64,000 nucleotides of DNA from Takifugu bimaculatus (taxonomy: Eukaryota > Chordata > Actinopteri > Tetraodontiformes > Tetraodontidae), in the NCBI GenBank assembly GCA_004026145.2, contig CP034995.1, positions 3,361,734 through 3,425,733 on the forward strand, given 5' to 3'. The stretch's first letter is position 1. Every line of letters begins with the position of its first letter. Below are positions 60,345-64,000 of this stretch, piece by piece. The notes under the pieces are model-generated. The model had not been told where the DNA came from. It searched no databases and worked only from the letters and a program-made list of their open reading frames with translations. The translations under genes were made by a program, and so were the position numbers.

Positions 60345-61984
60345 AGGGCCATGTGGCTATTGTCCATTCACAACTTTGTAAAATGTCCAGAGAAGAAGCA
60401 AGTTAAAACTAAACATTTTGGCTGAAAGAGCAGAAAACCAGTTATATGTGATTAAAAATAAACCGAAACACAGGCAAGGCTGTCGGCTCGATCACAAACA
60501 GCTGAAGCTGCATCTGTAAACCATATTTTCACTGCTGGAATAAACAGAGCATTTATGTAATGCACACAGTTGGGCATTATTTATTTAAACTCATTTGCAG
60601 TTAAAATGAACTTTTAAAAAACAAAGAATGGCTGGATTTGGCGTGTCATTAAAAAACCCTAACAAGACCACCAGATGGCGACATTTGACCACTAGAGCTG
60701 AAATTCAGTGAATTGGCAACTTTGAAAGCTGCAACAAAATGCAACCAAAGTGTCGGTATGAGAATAAAATTTATTAAGCAGAACTGCACAAACAAGGAAT
60801 TTGATCTGGTGTTATTGGTGCATAAAAGTAAACAAAATAAAGCACTTTTAGAAGTAAAATAGAGTTGTACTTTGGATAATTGTTCTAAGATAAGAGATAA
60901 GAAGGTGTTTACAATGTTATATAAAAGAGTGATGTAAAAAGCAAAGGTTGGGTTTTGTTGCTACCGTCATCATAAATATCAGTTCCCAAATTCAGTTGAT
61001 TGAAGAAGGACAGAAAAACTGTGCAGTGGAGCTATTGGTGGGTCTGACCCCTGTCTGGGTCCATAGAATTCTAGCTAAGCTAATGCTAGGTTAATGCTCC
61101 CCTCCTCCTCTCCTCTCCTCTCCTCTCCTCTCCTCTCCTCTCCTCTCCTCTCCTCTCCTCTCCTCCCCTCCCCTCCCCTCCCCTCCCCTCCCCTCCCCTC
61201 CCCTCCCCTCCCCTCCCTCCTCTCCTCTCCTCTCCTCTCCTCTCCTCTCCTCTCCTCTCCCTCCCCTCCCCTCCCTCCCTCCCCTCCCCTCCCTCCTCCT
61301 CCTCCTCCTCCTCATCTCTCCTCTCCTCTCCTCTCCCCTCCCCTCCTCTCCTCTCCTCTCCTCTCCTCTCCTCTCCTCTCCTCTCCTCTCCTCTCCTCCC
61401 ATTAACTCTTTATGGGGAAAACAAGTGTTCAGATTTACCATCAGTCGTAAACGTGTCCCATAAACAATGATAAATACGTTGTTGGAGCAGGAATATTATC
61501 CATCACAAAACACAATAACAATGAAATTAATTGGTAATCTGGAGCAAGATAAGGTGCCACTTATTCACTGGCCAGGTATTTATAGCTTTTTGGGGGACAT
61601 TGTTACAGTACTGTATATTAATTTTCAGTTTCCTTCAGTTTGATGATGCCTGATAGACATTAACTGACATGCCTATAAACCCCCATTTTAGAGGCTATAG
61701 AGGCTTACATTTAATATATGTCACCATCCCTTTGGTTTGATTTCATAGTTAGTTTAGCATGAATTCATCCCTTATATTCTCACTGGTGTTGGCTTGTTTT
61801 AAGCACAATAGGTCTTGTGTCTTACTCTTCCCTTTTATACGCCTAAATGTGTTAAAATCTCTTCATGGTGAACGATTAATGGCTTCTATTTATGATCTCA
61901 TTCAGTGAAATAGTGGTGAAAAGGGAGAGAGAGCAACGTTAAAGCAGGGACTTCCCTGAGCCTCCATCATCTGCAGGGAGGGAA

Positions 61985-62017
<33 letters not shown>

Positions 62018-62060
62018 CCTCCCACACACACACACACATACACACACACACCGTGTTGCG
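60345..62060. other. Intergenic between C3 and the gpm6a-like gene
   Basis: No exon is supported. The region contains the 300-bp pyrimidine tract at 61097-61398 and, near its right end, GA and AC simple repeats (61989-62053) just before the next gene's first coding exon. Confidence 0.45.
61097..61398 (+). repeat. (TCCTC)n/(CCCCT)n polypyrimidine tract
   Basis: About 300 bp composed almost only of C and T. Pentanucleotide arrays of CTCCT and CCCCT alternate. The translated frames over it are artefacts. Confidence 0.95.
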
Positions 62061-62124
62061 AGCTAGCAAGAGGCTTCAAACTGCTTGATACAAAACAGAC
62101 ACAAAGGGACTGTATCCTGCAATA

Positions 62125-62161
62125 ATGGAGGAGAACATGGATGAATCCCAGAGCCAGAAAG
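62125..62161 (+). CDS. gpm6a: Neuronal membrane glycoprotein M6-a-like, first coding exon
   Basis: The exon encodes MEENMDESQSQK and one base of the next codon, ending at a GTAGG donor. Family knowledge: GPM6A begins M-E-E-N-M-E-E-G-Q-T-Q-K-G, with the first intron after this point, a clear match in 8 of 12 positions and in splice position. GPM6A is a four-pass proteolipid-family protein of neuronal membranes that promotes neurite and filopodium growth. The remaining exons are outside the window. Only 12 residues support the call, so a different gene with a similar start cannot be excluded. GA- and AC-rich simple repeats lie just upstream (61989-62053), probably in the promoter or 5' UTR. Confidence 0.6.
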
Positions 62162-64000
62162 GTAGGACCACGAACCGTTTCCCCTTTTTTGTCTTTCATC
62201 GGACGTGCCATTGTTCCCTTCATCCATCTCGCTCGTCATAATGGGATTCTTTTGTGTGAAGAGCGAAGAACACAACATGTCCTGCAGGGGGTGGAGGGGT
62301 AATTGGGTGGGGGGCATAGACTTGTGTCGGTGCTCTTCATATATTTTTTTTTAATACATATGTATAATCAACCATCATTTGCTTTTGCTTTCTTTTGCTG
62401 CTCCTTTGTGAAACCAACCATATTTAAGATTCAGTCGGACCTGATGAAAATCCCAGCCGCTACATCCGCAGCTGGGTTTTTGTCCTCTCTCAGACAAATG
62501 GATGAATAAACCAGCTTGGACGGAGGATGGGAGGCAGACGGGAGAGGGTCGGTGTTGTTTTGAGAGAACAGATGGATGGACAGATGTATGGATGGGAGGA
62601 TGGATGGATGGATGGATGGATGGAGGAGGTGGGAGTGGCACCGTGGTGGGGGAGGAGAAGGGGAAGAAGGTGACAGAATGGGAAAACATGGGCCCAAACC
62701 TTTCAATAAAAGCTCAAAATCGGAGGGAGGAGGGATAAGTGGGGCAGTGATTGATGCCTCCATTGGGATTTTCTTTGTTAGCCTCTTTTGTTGACGCTTT
62801 ACGCTTGTCCGAACGCCTTTTTCTCTCCTCTCTGCGCCCTTTTTTAAAAAAAAAAATAATAATAAAAACAACCATGCCCCTTAATCCAGCTCCTCCATTT
62901 TCCCGATGCCTCTTTCTGTCCTGAACATCTTCCTCTCTGATACTGACTCTCCCTCTGTAGGTGACGGTGTCTGCCTTCCTCTCGCCGTCTCCCCCTATTT
63001 TGACTCCCTCCTCGCGTACCTCCATCTTGCTGTGCTCCCTCCCTTCATCCATTTTTTTTTTTTGCACCTTTTGCTGTAATCTGAGGGACATTTCTACACG
63101 GTTTGTTTGTCTGCTCGGTGGTTCGGGTGCAATAATAATGTCTACAGCATTATTTTCCTCCCAAATTTGTTGTGGTGGCGGTGGCGGCAAAAATGGGTGT
63201 GTCCATGTTTTTCCATTGCATCTTCAGCCTGAAACTGGCTCCAGACCTGGTACTCTTACACTGATGCAAAACTCTGGCGTTTAGCTCCAAAACTAGATTT
63301 ATTAGCACTGTTTCTATGGTAACACTATTCCGGAATAGATTCCTCTGCTGCCATAGGTGGTGTTCTCTTTTTTTTTGCTTTTTCCTGAGAAGAAATAGTT
63401 TGAGCCAATCAGAAAGACAAACAGGATGAGTCTTTCTATTGTTTCTCCCACTTCAACCGACCCACATCATGTAACTCTAGCCTTTATATTTCTCTTCAAC
63501 CTGTTCTCTCTCCCTCGCTCTTAAACTCTAAATCACTGTAAGAAAAATAAAGAGCAACGAGCTGCAATATAACAAGCTGGACCAACATTTCCAAGCAATT
63601 TTTATCCACTAATGGGGAAACCTTCTGCTTGATGCTGAATCTTTAACCGCTCTGTATTCAAAAAGACAAATTTGCATGAAAAAGTGACCCGAGTGTTTAA
63701 TCTTTCTAGTGGAAATTAATGCTGCCATTCAGTCTAGTAGTTAGTATTAGAGCTTCATTCTGTAACAGCATCTGGATGGTTCAACTTCTGTTTACCTAAC
63801 TTTATTTTTAAGGTCACCTGTCACTTATTGGATGGTCATTTCGTTATTTTGGTCGTCTGTCCTTAGCTGGACGAGACAATAGAATAGTCCAGATGTTTGA
63901 CTTGAGTGACTTGATGGTGTTCTTAATATTATCTGGACACAGCTGCTTTTCCTTCATGTGCATTTTAACAAAGATATCAGGAAAGGAGGTTTTTGTCCAC
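62162..64000 (+). other. Intron 1 of the gpm6a-like gene (start)
   Basis: No further exon is seen to the window end. The segment holds a (GATG)n run at about 62572-62624, a pyrimidine-rich part at 62820-63060 and short homopolymers. Long first introns are usual for GPM6A. Open frames on the minus strand at 62431-63190 are low-complexity. Confidence 0.4.
62572..62624 (+). repeat. (GATG)n microsatellite
   Basis: Imperfect GGAT tetranucleotide repeats over about 50 bp. Confidence 0.85.

Noticed and set aside
61091..61441. Open frames on both strands over the CCTCT tract
   Set aside because: Pentanucleotide repeat gives Ser/Pro/Leu or Glu/Arg low-complexity translations with no domain.
62431..63190. 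Minus-strand frames of 146-158 codons near the right end
   Set aside because: Pro/Ser/His- and Lys/Glu-rich low complexity opposite pyrimidine-rich sequence; no homology pattern.

Overview
The window is vertebrate nuclear DNA from a teleost, probably a compact percomorph-type genome. The evidence is intron-rich genes with GT/AG junctions, long dinucleotide microsatellites, non-autonomous hAT elements with 8-bp target duplications, fish-type non-LTR retrotransposon tails, and proteins of clear vertebrate families. The exon models were built by eye from splice signals and reading phase. Unless stated otherwise, phases add up across all junctions.

Layout, left to right. (1) 1-483 (+): the last two coding exons of a LIGHT-like TNF ligand (tnfsf14). 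(2) 2693-3563 (-): a complete second TNF-superfamily ligand of the CD70/TNFSF9 kind. (3) 4557-6739: two hAT-type elements, then about 5.6 kb without a recognised gene. (4) 12391-25397 (-): latrophilin-1 (adgrl1), with lectin, olfactomedin, HRM/GAIN/GPS, 7TM and a greatly enlarged cytoplasmic tail. (5) 25.4-32.2 kb: a gene-free stretch with a CpG-rich block at about 30.4-31.3 kb. (6) 32188-36319 (-): a tandem pair of nucleoredoxin-like 1 (nxnl1, RdCVF) genes. (7) 39570-46768 (-): collagen beta-galactosyltransferase (colgalt1), with a signal peptide and an RDEL tail. (8) 49126-60257 (+): a complete complement C3 gene of 43 inferred exons and 1657 codons. (9) 62125-62161 (+): the first coding exon of a proteolipid-family gene resembling gpm6a, the rest lying beyond the window.

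The set tnfsf14 / CD70-like / C3 / adgrl1 / nxnl1 / colgalt1 corresponds to genes spread over human 19p13, so this looks like a condensed, rearranged ancestral linkage group. The immune genes (two TNF ligands, C3) lie at its two ends. The neural and photoreceptor genes (adgrl1, nxnl1 pair) and the collagen-modifying enzyme lie between them.

The most interesting observations are: a roughly 24-residue W-R-G-G tandem repeat in the latrophilin tail; two tandem nxnl1 copies, one lacking the first cysteine of the thioredoxin-type CxxC, both keeping an intron-2 stop that would yield 109- and 112-residue short forms; a perfect double hairpin at 47872-47930; three hAT elements with recognisable target duplications; and reading-frame discontinuities in the latrophilin 3' exons.
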